Source: Desulfuromonadales bacterium (GTDB taxonomy: Bacteria; Desulfobacterota; Desulfuromonadia; Desulfuromonadales; UBA2294). Taken from it: a stretch of DNA of 14,838 nt. The notes below the pieces were generated by a model. It saw only the letters and a list, made by a program, of their open reading frames with translations, was not told the DNA's origin and made no database searches. A program made the translations under genes and the position numbers. Each line of letters opens with the position of its first letter. Positions within the stretch are counted from its first letter, which is position 1. Positions 14,136 to 14,838 of the stretch are shown here, in pieces. Where the stretch lies: the NCBI GenBank assembly GCA_030591795.1, contig JAUVAJ010000008.1:1-14838 (forward strand), written 5' to 3'.

Positions 14136-14838
14136 ATGAAGAAAACTGACAAACTCAAATCGCTCATCCCGCTTGACCAGATCGAACAAGGTGCCCTCGA
14201 TCAGATCTTCGACAATCTGACCGATGAGCGACTCCTCAAAATGGCGATTATGCCGGATGTACACCAGGGCTACGATCTGCCGATCGGCGGTGTCGCTCTG
14301 GTTGACCGACATGTTTCTCCAAGTTATGTCGGTTACGACATCGGCTGCGGTATGTGTGCGATCAATACCGGCATACTGTCGACTGACTTTTTTCCTGACC
14401 GACGCGCAAAACAAGAGCTGTTCACAAAAATTCTCAAACAGATCCCGGTCGGCATCGGCGGCCGACGCAACAAGGCGCCTTTTCCGGCATTTAAATCGGA
14501 CGTGAACGACCAGTCATTCATCAGCAAGGTCAACAAAGGGGTCCAGTCGCAACTTGGCACCCTTGGCAGCGGTAACCATTTCATCGAAATTTCCAAGGGA
14601 CGTGACGGCCTTTGCTGGGTCACTATCCATTCTGGTTCGCGCAATGTCGGCCACACCGTCGGCTCCTGGTATATGCGCAAAACCAAAAAGATGCGTGATA
14701 AATTCCTCGCCATCGACAGCCGTCTCGGCCAAGCCTATCTGCATGACATGGACTATTGCCTTGAATTCGCCCTGGAGAACCGTCGCCGGATGATCAGCGA
14801 TGTTCTCAGGCTGATGGAGATTACCGATCGCGAAACCA
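14136..14838 (+). CDS. rtcB: RtcB-family RNA ligase, 3' end beyond the window
   Basis: 234 codons are present and the frame is open to the window edge. RtcB joins RNA 2',3'-cyclic phosphate (or 3'-phosphate) ends to 5'-OH ends using GTP and Mn2+, for RNA repair or tRNA splicing. Visible hallmarks are MPDVHQGYDLPIGGV (39-53), the metal site DIGCGM (Asp68, Cys71), GSGNHFIE (145-151, metal His148), HSGSRNVGH (165-173, metal His165) and the YLHDMDYCLEFALENR helix. The remaining metal His and the guanylylated His would lie past the edge. Spacing between the VH motif and DIGCG is compact and the VHQGYDLPIGG sequence differs from the usual VHLGKGATVGS, so this is a divergent RtcB subfamily. No clear ribosome binding site precedes the ATG. 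It has its own transcription unit after the nrdJ terminator. Confidence 0.92.
   Translation, partial: MKKTDKLKSLIPLDQIEQGALDQIFDNLTDERLLKMAIMPDVHQGYDLPIGGVALVDRHVSPSYVGYDIGCGMCAINTGILSTDFFPDRRAKQELFTKILKQIPVGIGGRRNKAPFPAFKSDVNDQSFISKVNKGVQSQLGTLGSGNHFIEISKGRDGLCWVTIHSGSRNVGHTVGSWYMRKTKKMRDKFLAIDSRLGQAYLHDMDYCLEFALENRRRMISDVLRLMEITDRET

Noticed and set aside
14082..14414. Minus-strand 110-codon frame
   Set aside because: It is antisense to the clearly homologous RtcB gene and resembles no known protein.

Overview
The window reads like a chromosomal segment of an anaerobic, respiratory deltaproteobacterium of the Desulfuromonadales/Geobacter type (Desulfobacterota in the wider sense). This is inferred from four things: the abundance of envelope lipoproteins, an NtrC-type regulator paired with a matching -24/-12 promoter, a B12-dependent ribonucleotide reductase, and a membrane polyferredoxin beside a heme-domain protein. 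No rRNA, tRNA, transposase, integrase or CRISPR array is visible.

Region 1 (1-8798, minus strand, read from high to low coordinates) is a run of ten tightly packed genes. In order they are: an ethylbenzene-dehydrogenase-type heme-domain protein, a lipoprotein with carboxypeptidase-regulatory-like beta-sandwiches, a HEAT-repeat lipoprotein, a 180-bp gap holding a long imperfect palindrome, a NapH/NosR-like membrane polyferredoxin, a small unrecognised lipoprotein, two paralogous NosD-like beta-helix proteins, a PhnD-like substrate-binding lipoprotein, a small anchored helical-repeat protein, and a YedE-family selenium/sulfur-type transporter cut by the window edge. Apart from the palindrome gap, neighbours overlap by 1-19 nt or lie within about 25 nt, so the genes look translationally coupled. 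Six of the ten carry a lipobox, two more have a signal peptide or N-terminal anchor, and two are polytopic membrane proteins. The whole set is therefore aimed at the cell envelope.

Region 2 (8799-11408, minus strand) is regulatory. A GAF-GGDEF diguanylate cyclase gene is followed after 1 nt by an NtrC-family sigma-54-dependent response regulator. The pair ends in a hairpin terminator (8916-8957), directly followed by a textbook sigma-54 promoter (8878-8893) pointing into the ten-gene operon. The simplest reading is that the regulator switches on the operon next to it, with c-di-GMP signalling co-produced. No histidine kinase is present in the window.

Region 3 (11409-14838) is a 356-bp AT-rich divergent intergenic region, then housekeeping genes on the plus strand. 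These are a class II (adenosylcobalamin) ribonucleotide reductase with a TSCPD domain and a Cys-rich tail, a strong intrinsic terminator, and the first 234 codons of an RtcB-family RNA ligase.

The candidate undescribed system is the sigma-54-driven envelope operon. It combines electron-transfer parts (polyferredoxin, heme-domain protein), NosD-like accessory proteins, an orphan substrate-binding protein and a YedE transporter, but no catalytic reductase lies inside the window. Its substrate cannot be read from the sequence.
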